Positions 8,443-17,599 of a stretch of 44,129 bases of DNA are shown piece by piece. The stretch comes from Paenibacillus dakarensis (GTDB lineage: Bacteria > Bacillota > Bacilli > Paenibacillales > Paenibacillaceae). The translations under genes were made by a program, and so were the position numbers. The stretch is from positions 1 to 44,129 of the forward strand of contig NZ_CDSE01000034.1 in the NCBI RefSeq assembly GCF_001373415.1. The letters run 5' to 3'. A model generated the notes under the pieces. It was not told where the DNA came from, did no database searches, and worked only from the letters and a program-made list of their open reading frames with translations. Position 1 is the first letter of the stretch; each line of letters opens with the position of its first letter.

Positions 8443-8789
8443 TGGGAGCTGGCATATAGGAATGGCCCTAGTTTAAATGAGACAGCTTATTCGAGTAATA
8501 AACACATGGCGGTGCCAGGGAACACATCCCTGCATCGCTATTTTGTTTTGGTCAGAACAAATAAACTGGAACAGGGCAGCGATGGGAGGAATGTTTCGTA
8601 TCCGTAGCGTCTCTCAAAAGCTAAATGAGGCGGCACTTCATGCATGTTTACATGTCAAACGGTGATAATAAAGGAAATTTAATGGAAGTAGGAGCCTTGT
8701 TCCTACAGGGGTGTACAGCAAGTACTATACATGGTATCATCTTGTTTCTGGTGATTTTTAACTGTGAACGATGATAAGGAGCGAACTTC
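8443..8789. other. Hairpin-bearing intergenic region after mnmH
   Basis: About 350 bases with no credible gene. It contains a perfect hairpin CAGGGA/TCCCTG (8516-8532), then CATCGCT (8533-8539) pairing with AGCGATG (8578-8584) around an inner TTTGTT/AACAAA arm, then a repeat also found before rsmD (8576-8632), and a GTAGGA/TCCTAC hairpin near 8690. No clear T-run terminator follows these. The PAP2 gene promoter probably lies at the far end. An open frame at 8477-8665 has no ribosome site and an unlikely composition. Confidence 0.55.
8576..8632 (+). repeat. Dispersed repeat, copy A
   Basis: Shares about 58 bases with copy B at 32756-32814. Both begin GCAGCG; the core TTCGTA.CCG.AGCGTCTCTCAA, followed by AAATGA.GCG, matches at 31 of 38 positions counted by eye. 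It overlaps the right arm of a hairpin (8578-8584). The origin is unknown. Confidence 0.6.
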
Positions 8790-9443
8790 ATGAATCACTA
8801 CCGCACAGGTACCAGTACCCGGTTCAGACGCTTTTTAACAATTTCCCTGATCTCATGCTTAGCCTTTGCAGCGGTGGCGGCTTTAGTTGTAGCGGGGGAA
8901 GCAGATTGGTTTGATGTCAGTGTGAAAGAACTGGTCCGTGGATTTGAGGCGCCCTCCGTTACAGTGATTGCGAAGGGATTCACCTACTTGGGTTCCAATC
9001 TTTCAATCACTGTGATTTGTATAGCGATTGGCATATGGATGTATGTGAAACTGCGGTTCCGAAGAGAAGTGATGTTTTTTGCTATCGTGGTACTCTGCTC
9101 GGCCATTTTGAATATGATTTTAAAAAATATGTTTCGGCGATTAAGGCCTGACACAGAGCGTTTAATCGAGGTAACCGGATATAGCTTTCCAAGCGGTCAT
9201 TCCATGGCTGCCTTTACGCTTTACGGTATATTTACATACTTGCTATGGAAGCATTTAGCGACGGCAGCGAGCAGAAGATTTGTTCTGACTGTATTCAGTG
9301 TTCTCATTCTTTGTATTGGATTGAGTCGAATCTATTTGGGCGTTCATTATCCCAGCGATGTGCTCGGGGGTTATTTGGCAAGCTGTACATGGCTGATGTT
9401 AGCCATCGGGATATATGAGTATCGTTATAGCTCAAATGCATAA
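8790..9443 (+). CDS. PAP2 family membrane phosphatase
   Basis: Membrane lipid phosphatase of the type 2 phosphatidic acid phosphatase family, whose members remove phosphate from undecaprenyl diphosphate, phosphatidylglycerol phosphate or similar lipids at the outer face. All three signature blocks are present: K112 with RLRP117-120, PSGH134-137 and SR179-180..H186..D190. About six membrane segments are visible, and 217 residues is the family length. ATG 8790 follows AAGGAGC. The substrate cannot be told from sequence; a BcrC-like undecaprenyl diphosphatase role is possible but unproven. Confidence 0.92.
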   Translation: MNHYRTGTSTRFRRFLTISLISCLAFAAVAALVVAGEADWFDVSVKELVRGFEAPSVTVIAKGFTYLGSNLSITVICIAIGIWMYVKLRFRREVMFFAIVVLCSAILNMILKNMFRRLRPDTERLIEVTGYSFPSGHSMAAFTLYGIFTYLLWKHLATAASRRFVLTVFSVLILCIGLSRIYLGVHYPSDVLGGYLASCTWLMLAIGIYEYRYSSNA

Positions 9444-9492
9444 TATTGTAACGCACAGGGTAATAACTCCGTATATGAAATGGTTTCGGAAT

Positions 9493-9521
9493 TTGAAGTG
9501 TTATTCCATTATACATAATAG
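9493..9521 (+). promoter_or_regulatory. Candidate promoter of the FUSC-type gene
   Basis: TTGAAG (9493-9498), 17 bases, TAATAG (9516-9521), about 30 bases before the start codon. The boxes are moderate matches only. Confidence 0.35.
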
Positions 9522-9553
9522 TGGATAGAAACATGTGTAAAGGAGGGCTGTCG

Positions 9554-10612
9554 ATGGCCTTTGGCGCTAGAATGTTTAAGACGGGCTTGGCTGTGACCCT
9601 AGCCCTCTATCTGACGCAACTATTAGGGATTTCCTCTCCGGTCGGTGCTGCCATTGCGGCGATTTTTGCCATGCAGCCCTCGATTTATCGATCGTGGAGG
9701 TACTTTCTCGATCAAATACAGACGAGTACTTTAGGAGCGATACTGGCTATGCTTGGAGGATATTTTCTAACCAATCAGCCTATTGCTGTCGGTCTTGTTT
9801 GTATTCTGGTCATTATGATATGTATTAAATTAAACATGGGGGAGACGATAGGCTTAACGTTGGTTACCGTCATTTCAGTGATGGAAGCTTCGGGACAGTG
9901 GGATTTTGCTTTTAATCGTTTTTTTCTCACGCTGATTGGTATTATTTCTGCTTTTTTAATTAATATTTTGGTTTTCCCTCCTAAACCGAAAGATCAATAC
10001 TTTAAACAGATCAACAGTGTCTTTGATAAAATGTCATTGCTCATGCGAACGGCGATCTCTCATGAAATTAAAGATTCTGTGTACCGCGACGAGATGAACA
10101 GCCTTGAAGGATCAATCAAATCGATCGGAGACAAGTATAATTTATTTGAGGAAGAACAGAAGAAGCTGAAGAGGGCGAAGTACAGCCACTCCAGACAATT
10201 GGTTGTGTATAAGCATTTATTGATTTCGCTCCAAAAAGGGTACGAAGTGCTAAATGCGGTGGAGAATCATTATTTCCAGGCGAAACGAAGTGGAGAGATT
10301 GATGAACAGTTTGATGCTCACCTTGAGCATCTTATCAAATTCCATGAGCATATATTGTGGAAATTTGAAGATAAACTGAAGCCTAACGTGGATGAAGCCG
10401 ATACTATGGCAGAGAAGAACGAAGCTTTTATGGACCAAGTGATATGCGGTGCGGGAACAGAGCCGGGAGGCTTCCGAATGACCATTGTTGCCGCAGCTAT
10501 GTATGATTACGGTCATACACTGGATCGTTTAAACAGCGTTGCTGATCATATCAGCCGGTTTGTTGAAAAGAAGAACAATGGTGGAGATATCTTGGCTTGG
10601 CTCAAAAGATAA
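9554..10612 (+). CDS. Aromatic acid exporter (FUSC/ArAE) family membrane protein
   Basis: Integral membrane protein of the FUSC/aromatic acid exporter type (Bacillus YqjA-like). The N-terminal 140 residues carry four to five closely spaced membrane segments with PVGAAIAAIFAMQPS, typical of the family; the rest is a soluble, helical, charged domain. ATG 9554 is chosen because AAGGAGGG lies at 9540-9547; an upstream in-frame ATG at 9521 has no ribosome site and sits on the promoter. 352 residues. HelD begins 14 bases later, so the two are probably co-transcribed. The substrate is unknown; export of aromatic or amphipathic acids is a family-level guess. Confidence 0.85.
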   Translation: MAFGARMFKTGLAVTLALYLTQLLGISSPVGAAIAAIFAMQPSIYRSWRYFLDQIQTSTLGAILAMLGGYFLTNQPIAVGLVCILVIMICIKLNMGETIGLTLVTVISVMEASGQWDFAFNRFFLTLIGIISAFLINILVFPPKPKDQYFKQINSVFDKMSLLMRTAISHEIKDSVYRDEMNSLEGSIKSIGDKYNLFEEEQKKLKRAKYSHSRQLVVYKHLLISLQKGYEVLNAVENHYFQAKRSGEIDEQFDAHLEHLIKFHEHILWKFEDKLKPNVDEADTMAEKNEAFMDQVICGAGTEPGGFRMTIVAAAMYDYGHTLDRLNSVADHISRFVEKKNNGGDILAWLKR

Positions 10613-10626
10613 CGGGGGATGAAAAG

Positions 10627-12963
10627 ATGGCAATCAGTGATCAGGATTGGAAGGATGAACAGGCTCGAGTCACCGAGGTGACCGAGAAAATCGGCCGAAA
10701 GATTACAGAGCTTGAAGCCGATGTCGGTTTAGTACGCGGTGAAGTCATTTCCATGCGGAAAGAATTCTGGGATGAAGTAACTGTCAATTTCAGCAACCCT
10801 GACGATTTAGGAGAGACATCCACGAACCTGCGGCAGCAGTCTCAGGTACTTTCGGAGAGAGAAAGATCTCACCTGCAATCCAGTAAGGCACTAAAAAAAT
10901 ATAATAAACTGGTGTATTCACCCTACTTCGGACGAATCGATTTCAGGGAAGAAGGCTCAAGTAAGACGGAGCAGATCTACCTTGGGATTGGCTCCTTTAT
11001 GGATGATGATTCAGAAGAATTCCTTGTTTATGACTGGCGTGCTCCGATTTCCAGCTTGTATTATGATGGTTCTCCGGGATTGAGTCAGTATGAAACTCCT
11101 TCCGGCATGGTTTCAGGAGATATGAGTTTGAAACGTCAGTTTGTTATTCACGACCGTATTATTGAGGTCCTGTTTGACACAGGCATGACTATTGGAGATG
11201 AGCTGCTTCAGCAGGTGCTCAGCCACAGTGCCGATGACCGCATGAAGAATATCGTAGCAACGATTCAAAAGGAGCAGAATGCGGTTATTCGAAATGACAA
11301 AACCCGGATGCTGATTGTTCAGGGTGCTGCAGGAAGCGGCAAAACATCCGCTGCACTGCAGAGGGTCGCTTACTTATTATATAAGTACCGTGAGGTGCTC
11401 CAGGCGGATCAGCTGATACTATTCTCTCCGAACCCGCTTTTTAACAGCTATGTATCCACAGTGCTGCCAGAGCTTGGGGAAGAAAATATGCAGCAAACGA
11501 CATTTCAGTCTTATCTGGAGCATCGCCTAGGCAAGGAATTCGAGCTGGAGGATGTGTTTACACAGACTGAAATCTTGCTGAATGCACCGGATACGCCAGC
11601 TCATCGGGCCCGGCTTCAGGGGATTGCTTTTAAATCCTCCGCTCCATATCTGGATATCATTCGTTCCTATAAGACCCTGCTCGAGAAGGAGAACATGATG
11701 TTCAAGCCTGTCGTCTTCCAGGGAAAAACAATTGTAAGCAGAGATGAGATGACTGCCCAATTCTATAGCTATGATTCGGCAGTGAAGATGACGGGAAGAC
11801 TTGAGTTAATGAGGGAATGGCTTCTCAAACGATTGTCTGAATTTACTCATGAAGAACGAAAAGCATCCTGGGTAGAAGATCAGATCGAGCTGATGGATCC
11901 CGATGACTATCACCGTGCGTACCAAACCATGCGCCGCAAGCAGAATAAGAAGGAAATAAGCTTTAATGATTTTGATAAAGAAAAGGAATTGCTTGGACGC
12001 ATGGTCGTGAGTAATCGTCTGAAGCCATTGCGTCGATGGGTTAAACGGCTCCGCTTCGTTGACGGGAAAGGTTTATACAAGAAGCTGTTCATGGATGAAC
12101 GATTAATCCGGCGGTTGGCTGGCACAGATACGAATCTGCCTGATCTTTGGAATGAGGTATGCAGCCAGACCATACAGAAGATCGAAGATAATGAGTTGTT
12201 TTATGAGGACGCAACTCCGTTTCTTTATCTGAAAGAGCTGCTGCAGGGGTTCCATTCCAATACAGCGATACGGCATGTGATTGTGGATGAGGTGCAGGAT
12301 TACTCCGAGTTCCAATTAGAGTTTCTCAAGCGGCTTTTCCCGCGTGCGAAGATGACGGTTCTGGGAGATTTGAATCAAGCCATTTATGCGCATGGAGAGG
12401 CGCTTGGAAACCTTGAGAATCTGGTAAGTCTGTATGGGAAGGAAGAGACAGAAGTGATCTCTTTGACTCGAAGTTACAGATCTACCTATGAAATTGTTAA
12501 TTTTACAAAAAAAATGATTCCGGGTGGAGAGGTTATCGTTCCGTTTAACCGGCCGGGAGCTGAACCACTGGTCATTCAAACGGAAAATGATTCTGAATTG
12601 AAGCAAGCCGTTATTGATGATATCCGAGCTCTTCATGCGAAGGGCTACCATTATGTAGCCGTTATATGCAAGACCGAAGCGGAAAGCAGGTATGTTGAAC
12701 GTCAACTGTCTGCAGACATTCCTGTAAGGCTGATCACCAAGACCACACCTGCATTCGAGAAAGGAACCCTGGTTATTCCGGCATATCTGGCCAAGGGAGT
12801 GGAATTTGATGCCGTCATTATATATAACGGATCAAATGATGTGTACAGCAAGGAGAGCGAACGGAAGTTGTTCTATACAGCATGTACCCGGGCTATGCAT
12901 GAGCTTCATATTTACCATAAAGGGGAGAAAAGCCGGTTTCTTCCTGACACGCAGCAGCATTAA
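10627..12963 (+). CDS. helD: RNA polymerase recycling ATPase/helicase HelD
   Basis: UvrD/Rep-like superfamily 1 protein that binds RNA polymerase and frees stalled or post-termination complexes. The N-terminal coiled-coil arm (residues about 1-60) is followed by Walker A GAAGSGKT (about 233-240), Walker B DEVQD (about 554-558), LGDLNQAIYAHG, SLTRSYRSTYEIV, and the C-terminal KGVEFDAVIIYN and YTACTRAMHEL motifs. At 778 residues it matches Bacillus HelD (774). ATG 10627 was chosen behind GGGGGATG; an in-frame ATG at 10597 would overlap the previous gene. In actinobacteria and bacilli some HelD proteins also protect against rifampicin; nothing here tests that. Confidence 0.93.
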   Translation: MAISDQDWKDEQARVTEVTEKIGRKITELEADVGLVRGEVISMRKEFWDEVTVNFSNPDDLGETSTNLRQQSQVLSERERSHLQSSKALKKYNKLVYSPYFGRIDFREEGSSKTEQIYLGIGSFMDDDSEEFLVYDWRAPISSLYYDGSPGLSQYETPSGMVSGDMSLKRQFVIHDRIIEVLFDTGMTIGDELLQQVLSHSADDRMKNIVATIQKEQNAVIRNDKTRMLIVQGAAGSGKTSAALQRVAYLLYKYREVLQADQLILFSPNPLFNSYVSTVLPELGEENMQQTTFQSYLEHRLGKEFELEDVFTQTEILLNAPDTPAHRARLQGIAFKSSAPYLDIIRSYKTLLEKENMMFKPVVFQGKTIVSRDEMTAQFYSYDSAVKMTGRLELMREWLLKRLSEFTHEERKASWVEDQIELMDPDDYHRAYQTMRRKQNKKEISFNDFDKEKELLGRMVVSNRLKPLRRWVKRLRFVDGKGLYKKLFMDERLIRRLAGTDTNLPDLWNEVCSQTIQKIEDNELFYEDATPFLYLKELLQGFHSNTAIRHVIVDEVQDYSEFQLEFLKRLFPRAKMTVLGDLNQAIYAHGEALGNLENLVSLYGKEETEVISLTRSYRSTYEIVNFTKKMIPGGEVIVPFNRPGAEPLVIQTENDSELKQAVIDDIRALHAKGYHYVAVICKTEAESRYVERQLSADIPVRLITKTTPAFEKGTLVIPAYLAKGVEFDAVIIYNGSNDVYSKESERKLFYTACTRAMHELHIYHKGEKSRFLPDTQQH

Positions 12964-12979
12964 AGAGTTATAACAATAT

Positions 12980-13042
12980 CGCCCGTTGCAGAATATGTAT
13001 TGATCGTGTTGATCTTACCTATTCTGCAACGGGCGTTTTTTT
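12980..13042 (+). terminator. Terminator after helD
   Basis: CGCCCGTTGCAGAATA (12980-12995) pairs perfectly with TATTCTGCAACGGGCG (13020-13035), followed by seven T. A strong intrinsic terminator. Confidence 0.93.
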
Positions 13043-13145
13043 ATAAAAAAGATATATTTAGCAGCATATTAAAATATGTATTAGTAACAATTAATAGTTT
13101 CCGTAAGCTGTTCAAATACCATGGGTAAGGGAAGGGTGGTCCGGA

Positions 13146-14450
13146 ATGAAGCTAAAAACAAAAACCATGATCTTTTCTATTGTGGCTTCTATCATGATCC
13201 TCAGTATGATATGGATCAGTTTCATTCCGGTTAATGCAGACCTTCGGAATGGAATCATACTGGCTGTCGGAATCATGCTAATTATTTATTCCTTACTCCA
13301 CAGTAGGATGCTAGTGAGGTCCATTCACTCTGTAACACAGATTCGGCACCAGCTCTTGGCTTTTGCTGAAGGCGGAGGCGATCTGGTAGCCCTTCTGGAT
13401 ATCCGGACAAAAGGCGAGATCAGAGACACTGCAGATGCTTGCAATAAGCTGATGAAATCCTACAGAGAAAAGGTGATCGAGGTTCAATCTGCAGCTGATC
13501 AGTTAGCCCAATATACAAGTTTGCTTCAAACCGGCTCTGAAGAATTACGCCGGACAACACAGCACGCCTCGGGAATTATGGATGAACTTAAGGCAGGTGC
13601 TGAGAGTCAGCTGCAAGATATGGAGACTACATCAACTGTTGTGTGTGGAATGACGGAGAGGATAAAGCAGATTACTGTGACAACAAGTACTGCGGCTGAA
13701 CTTTCCAGTAAGACCAATAAACTTGCTGGAAAAGGGGAAGAGGCGATGGATCATATTCTCCCGAAGATAGAAAATATTCGTGAGGGTGTCGATAAGTCTT
13801 CAAAAGCATTGGAGGCAGTAGGGGAAAAGGCTGCAGGTATTGGGGTTATGGGCAATATAATAACCGACATAGCAGCACAGGCAGGACTTCTTTCCTTAAA
13901 CGCCTCTATTGAAGCTGCCAGAGCTGGAGAACATGGAAGAGGATTTGCTGTTGTTGCTTCTGAAGTGAGAAAACTGTCTGAACAGACAACCGCCTCGACT
14001 GAAAAAATCGCTCAATCTATTCATCAGATTCAGCAGGATGTAATGGATATAACTTTCGTGATGAAGGAAGCGCTTCTTTTAATAAAGGAAGTAATTCGTG
14101 GAGCTGCCGGAGCCAGAGATTCCCTTCATAACATTGAACAATCCATCGGAGATCTGAATGATCATATGAACGGAGTTAGCGCCACTGCTGCTCAGTTGAA
14201 TGATGAAGCGGAGAAAATTCTGAATTCAACCCATCGAATTACATATATTACGAAGAAGACGGCAGACTATTCCCAAACGTTCAGCACCGAGGAACAAGTA
14301 GCTGCAATGGCGGAAATTAAAGGTGCGATACACATGCTAAATGAGCTATCGGGTCACTTGAAGGGATTAAGCTCAAAAATTAAGTGTAACGATGATGACC
14401 ATCTATTTAACATGCATATTACGGAGGAAAGAATCCACAATATAAGATGA
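13146..14450 (+). CDS. Methyl-accepting chemotaxis-type protein without external sensor domain
   Basis: Signalling receptor that should control CheA through its cytoplasmic tip. Two N-terminal membrane segments (residues about 8-27 and 36-55) are separated by only about eight residues, so there is no extracellular ligand domain. A degenerate HAMP-like region follows, then a long coiled coil with the conserved hairpin tip ([20 protein letters not shown], about 242-261) and [18 protein letters not shown]. 434 residues. ATG 13146 follows AAGGGTGG. No other chemotaxis gene is near. Sensing of membrane or cytoplasmic state is inferred from the missing sensor domain. Confidence 0.9.
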   Translation: MKLKTKTMIFSIVASIMILSMIWISFIPVNADLRNGIILAVGIMLIIYSLLHSRMLVRSIHSVTQIRHQLLAFAEGGGDLVALLDIRTKGEIRDTADACNKLMKSYREKVIEVQSAADQLAQYTSLLQTGSEELRRTTQHASGIMDELKAGAESQLQDMETTSTVVCGMTERIKQITVTTSTAAELSSKTNKLAGKGEEAMDHILPKIENIREGVDKSSKALEAVGEKAAGIGVMGNIITDIAAQAGLLSLNASIEAARAGEHGRGFAVVASEVRKLSEQTTASTEKIAQSIHQIQQDVMDITFVMKEALLLIKEVIRGAAGARDSLHNIEQSIGDLNDHMNGVSATAAQLNDEAEKILNSTHRITYITKKTADYSQTFSTEEQVAAMAEIKGAIHMLNELSGHLKGLSSKIKCNDDDHLFNMHITEERIHNIR

Positions 14451-14478
14451 AGCAAATGATGTTAAAGGTGGTCTTCTC

Positions 14479-15762
14479 ATGGAGAGTAAGAAGCGGGATT
14501 TGTTTGCACTTGCATCCATACCGCTAATTATGACGCTGGGCAACTCGATGCTAATCCCTATTCTCCCGCAAATAGCAAAAGAATTACGAATTAGCTCGTT
14601 TATGGTCAGCATGTTGATTACGGTTTATGCAGTTGTGGCTATACTGCTTATACCTATTGCAGGTTATCTTTCAGATCGATTTGGTCGAAAGAAGATCATC
14701 ATTCCAAGCTTAATCATTGCTGCAGCTGGGGGAGGCGTATCAGCCGCTGCTGCCTGGTTAATGAGTGGGACTGGTGCGTATGCTGTAATTTTAGCCGGGA
14801 GGCTGCTTCAGGGTATAGGAGCTGCCGGTGCTTTCCCTATTGTGATTCCGCTTGTAAGTGACATGTTTAAAGAGGAAGAAGAAGTAAGTAAAAGCCTGGG
14901 CATTATCGAAACATCGAATACATTTGGCAAGGTCATCAGCCCTATTCTGGGAGCTTTCCTGGGAAGCCTAATATGGTTCTTGCCGTTTATCGCCATACCT
15001 GTATTGTGTTTGATTTCTCTTGTGCTGGTTATTTTTCTTGTGAAGCCGCCGAAGTTCAAGGAAAATAAACAAACAATCCGGGAATTTTTAAGCACAACGA
15101 AAGAGATTCTTCATGAAAAGGGCCGGTGGTTGTATGCGATCTTCGCCATTGGCGGTATAGCAATGTTCGGTGTGTTTGGTGTTCTATTTTATTTATCGGA
15201 GACATTGGAATCGACTTACGGTCTAAAGGGAGTTGTAAAAGGCCTTGTCCTGGCAATACCGCTCGCGGCGCTTTGTTTAGCTTCGTTCCTGGCAGGAAAA
15301 TTCATTGGAGACAACAAGGTTGTTATGAAGTGGACTGCATTCGCAGGAATGACCTTACTTACAGCAGCGCTGATTATTGCAGGATTCAGCGATCAGATTT
15401 ATTTTGTTGTCGGCTTAATGACACTGGGAAGCATCGGCATCGGACTAGCGCTTCCATGTATGGATACGTTGCTTACTGAAGGTATAGAAAAACAGCAGCG
15501 AGGTATGATCTCGTCGCTGTACAGCAGTATGCGCTTCATAGGAGTCTCGCTTGGACCTCCGGCAGTTTCCTTGCTTCTGAAAGCACATCACTGGGTCTTG
15601 TTCAGCGTGCTGGCGTCCGTATCAGCAGTTGGAGCTCTTCTTACTTTCTTTGCTGTCAAACCCGGAGAGAAGAATGAGGATGATGAGCATAAGAAAGAGC
15701 CACGGAGAGTTAACTTTAGACTTCAGCGTTCTATTAGAAATAAAAGCCTTGCCCGTAAATAG
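14479..15762 (+). CDS. MFS transporter, multidrug-exporter type
   Basis: Twelve-helix major facilitator protein, most like the proton-driven drug exporters of bacilli. The N-terminal half has the MFS motif A (GYLSDRFGRKK, about residues 55-65) and the exporter motif ending in LLQGIGAAGAFP. Length 427 residues. ATG 14479 follows AAAGGTGG. It starts 28 bases after the chemotaxis-type gene and may share its transcript. The last codons and the stop lie inside a terminator stem, so the C-terminal residues are constrained by that hairpin. The substrate is unknown. Confidence 0.87.
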   Translation: MESKKRDLFALASIPLIMTLGNSMLIPILPQIAKELRISSFMVSMLITVYAVVAILLIPIAGYLSDRFGRKKIIIPSLIIAAAGGGVSAAAAWLMSGTGAYAVILAGRLLQGIGAAGAFPIVIPLVSDMFKEEEEVSKSLGIIETSNTFGKVISPILGAFLGSLIWFLPFIAIPVLCLISLVLVIFLVKPPKFKENKQTIREFLSTTKEILHEKGRWLYAIFAIGGIAMFGVFGVLFYLSETLESTYGLKGVVKGLVLAIPLAALCLASFLAGKFIGDNKVVMKWTAFAGMTLLTAALIIAGFSDQIYFVVGLMTLGSIGIGLALPCMDTLLTEGIEKQQRGMISSLYSSMRFIGVSLGPPAVSLLLKAHHWVLFSVLASVSAVGALLTFFAVKPGEKNEDDEHKKEPRRVNFRLQRSIRNKSLARK

Positions 15763-15774
15763 GGCAAGGCTTTT
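15742..15774. terminator. Bidirectional terminator overlapping a stop codon
   Basis: AAAAGCCTTGCCC (15742-15754) pairs with GGGCAAGGCTTTT (15762-15774). It includes the TAG stop of the upstream MFS gene and lies seven bases before the end of the convergent minus-strand MFS gene, so it can stop transcription from both sides. Confidence 0.88.
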
Positions 15775-15780
15775 GAATAT

Positions 15781-16968
15781 TCATTTCCGGAAGAGCGCAG
15801 ATGATTTAGTTATAAGGTTTATTGCATAAATAATGACTACTAAAAAGACAGCAATGGCAGAATAACGGTACATGATTGTATAACTTGTTATCTGTGCAAT
15901 AGCTCCAAGCAGCATCGCACCGATTGCTACGCCCAAATCTAGAGAGTTCAGAAACATTCCGTTTGCCATACCGCGCTGCCGGGGAGGTACCTCCTGAATC
16001 ATCCAGGTCTGCAGTGAAGGCTGTATAGAACCAAATCCAAGCCCATAACATAGTGCTGACATAAACAGGCCGAATGTTGTTGTTTCGAACGTAAGCAGCA
16101 ATAGACCCGCACACATAAATAGCGCACCGGGAATAAGAAGAGCTTTATGTCCATATCGATCATATAATCTCCCGGATACAGGTCGAATTACAATGATGGC
16201 AAGTGCATTAAACAAAAAGAAGTATTGCGGATTAGAAAGGTGAACCTCCATCCCGTATAAAGCCAGAAAACTTAGCAGACCCCCATAGGTAATAGAAACT
16301 AAAAAATTCAAAACAGCAGGAAGGACCAGCCGGCGCAGATTCACAGCACTATTTTCTTTCAGGGGAGATGCAGGCTTAGGCTCTCTATGCACCTTCGGTG
16401 TTTTTGAAGTCAGTATAAAGGCTAACGGAAAGATAAGGATGTTGATTGCTGAAGTCATAAAGACAAGTGGAGTGAAGCCTCCTCCTTGAAGAAGGGTCAA
16501 TCCAATCATCGGTCCAATAGACATCGCAAGCGTTGTAGATAATCCGAAAAAACCCATGCCTTCACCCAAGCGCTTGGCCGGGATGATGTCCGAAGCCATG
16601 GTCGGAAAGGAAGTGCTTGTCATACCAAAGCCGATACCATATAAGATGCGCATAAGCAGCAAAAAAATAATGCTTGATGCTGCATAGTATCCGAGAATCG
16701 CTAACAGGGAAATAAACAGCCCGATATATAAAAGTTGACGGCGTTTGCCTTTCTCAAGAGCTTTGCTGGAGAACAGTCTGGAAAAGATAGCGCTGAATGC
16801 AAACAGACTTGTAATTAAGCTTACCTGGGTCGGATTAGCATCAAAGGCTTCCTTCGCATATGCGGGTAAAGTAGTTAACAGCATCTGAAGGGTGAGGAAT
16901 AGGAACAGGTTGCTTATTGTTAGCATTATAAATTCTTTGGTCCAAAGTTTGTTGGTTGCTTGATTCAT
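15781..16968 (-). CDS. MFS transporter, MarR-linked
   Basis: Twelve-helix major facilitator protein of 395 residues. N-terminal signs are QVSLITSLFAFSAIFSRLFSS in place of a classic motif A, then LLLMRILYGIGFGMTSTSFPTMASDIIPAKRLGEGMGFFG, typical of the YfkL/YttB-like bacillus drug exporters (the stretch is split here over residues about 105-145). It lies 16 bases after a marR gene in the same orientation, so it is probably the pump that this regulator controls. ATG 16968 follows AGGAG with a ten-base spacer. The substrate is unknown. Confidence 0.86.
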   Translation of the reverse strand: MNQATNKLWTKEFIMLTISNLFLFLTLQMLLTTLPAYAKEAFDANPTQVSLITSLFAFSAIFSRLFSSKALEKGKRRQLLYIGLFISLLAILGYYAASSIIFLLLMRILYGIGFGMTSTSFPTMASDIIPAKRLGEGMGFFGLSTTLAMSIGPMIGLTLLQGGGFTPLVFMTSAINILIFPLAFILTSKTPKVHREPKPASPLKENSAVNLRRLVLPAVLNFLVSITYGGLLSFLALYGMEVHLSNPQYFFLFNALAIIVIRPVSGRLYDRYGHKALLIPGALFMCAGLLLLTFETTTFGLFMSALCYGLGFGSIQPSLQTWMIQEVPPRQRGMANGMFLNSLDLGVAIGAMLLGAIAQITSYTIMYRYSAIAVFLVVIIYAINLITKSSALFRK

Positions 16969-16984
16969 GAATAAATATCTCCTG

Positions 16985-17416
16985 TTAAATCAAATTCGTT
17001 AAGTTTTCGTTCATGCGGGAGAGTATATCCCTGAACTTTTCCATTTCACTGTCATGGATGCCTTCTGTGATCAGGCGGCTGCATTCTTGCTCGATTGTAG
17101 ATGTAGAGGCAAGCAGATCTTTACCGGCTTCAGTAATGTAGAGTAAGAAGGCTCTGCGATCATGAGGGGAGGTTTCTCTCTGAATGAGTCCTTTTCTTTC
17201 TAATAGATCAAGGATCCGGGTAGTTGTTGGCTGATCCTTCACAGCTCTTGCGGCGACTTCCTTCTGGTTAACACCTTCACTGCGCGCGATTTGATTTAGA
17301 ACAGTCCACTGTTCAGGAGTGATATCAAAAGGTTTCAATTTACTTAAGAACAGATTGGAAGCTCGCCGGTATGTATAACCAAGCTGAAATCCAATGGAAT
17401 GATTGTCTTCAGGCAT
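16985..17416 (-). CDS. MarR family transcriptional regulator (controls adjacent MFS gene)
   Basis: Winged-helix repressor, typically a dimer that releases DNA on binding phenolic or drug-like ligands. The wHTH is seen in TPEQWTVLNQIARSEGVNQKEVAARAVKDQPTTTRILD (about residues 36-72, read in parts) and the wing in ERKGLIQRETSPHDRRAFLLYIT, with the family's D..R pair. Start is uncertain: ATG 17416 is used (143 residues), while TTG 17422, five bases after GGTGA, or GTG 17434 are possible. It heads a two-gene operon with an MFS exporter and has a likely operator over its own start point. Confidence 0.88.
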   Translation of the reverse strand: MPEDNHSIGFQLGYTYRRASNLFLSKLKPFDITPEQWTVLNQIARSEGVNQKEVAARAVKDQPTTTRILDLLERKGLIQRETSPHDRRAFLLYITEAGKDLLASTSTIEQECSRLITEGIHDSEMEKFRDILSRMNENLTNLI

Positions 17417-17450
17417 TCTCAAGAAGTTCACCACTTTCGTTTTGTTTTAA

Positions 17451-17494
17451 ATAGTTGTCTATGCAATTATATGCCTGACATGTGAAATAGGCAA
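17451..17494 (-). promoter_or_regulatory. Promoter and likely operator of the marR-MFS operon
   Basis: On the minus strand TTGCCT (17494-17489), 17 bases, TATAAT (17471-17466). Overlapping it and the start point is an inverted repeat ATAGTTG (17451-17457), six bases, CAATTAT (17464-17470), one mismatch, with the inner TTG..CAA typical of MarR sites. This fits autorepression. Confidence 0.6.
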
Positions 17495-17599
17495 CATTTT
17501 GAAGACTATTACTAGGAAAACGACTGTTAGATATGTCCTAGGAGCGCAGCGAATACTTACTTATAATGTCGATATCTATAAATAATGGAGGAAAAAGAA

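Noticed and set aside
8477..8665. 62-codon open frame after mnmH
   Set aside because: No ribosome site, Trp/Cys-rich composition, and it runs through hairpins and the dispersed repeat.
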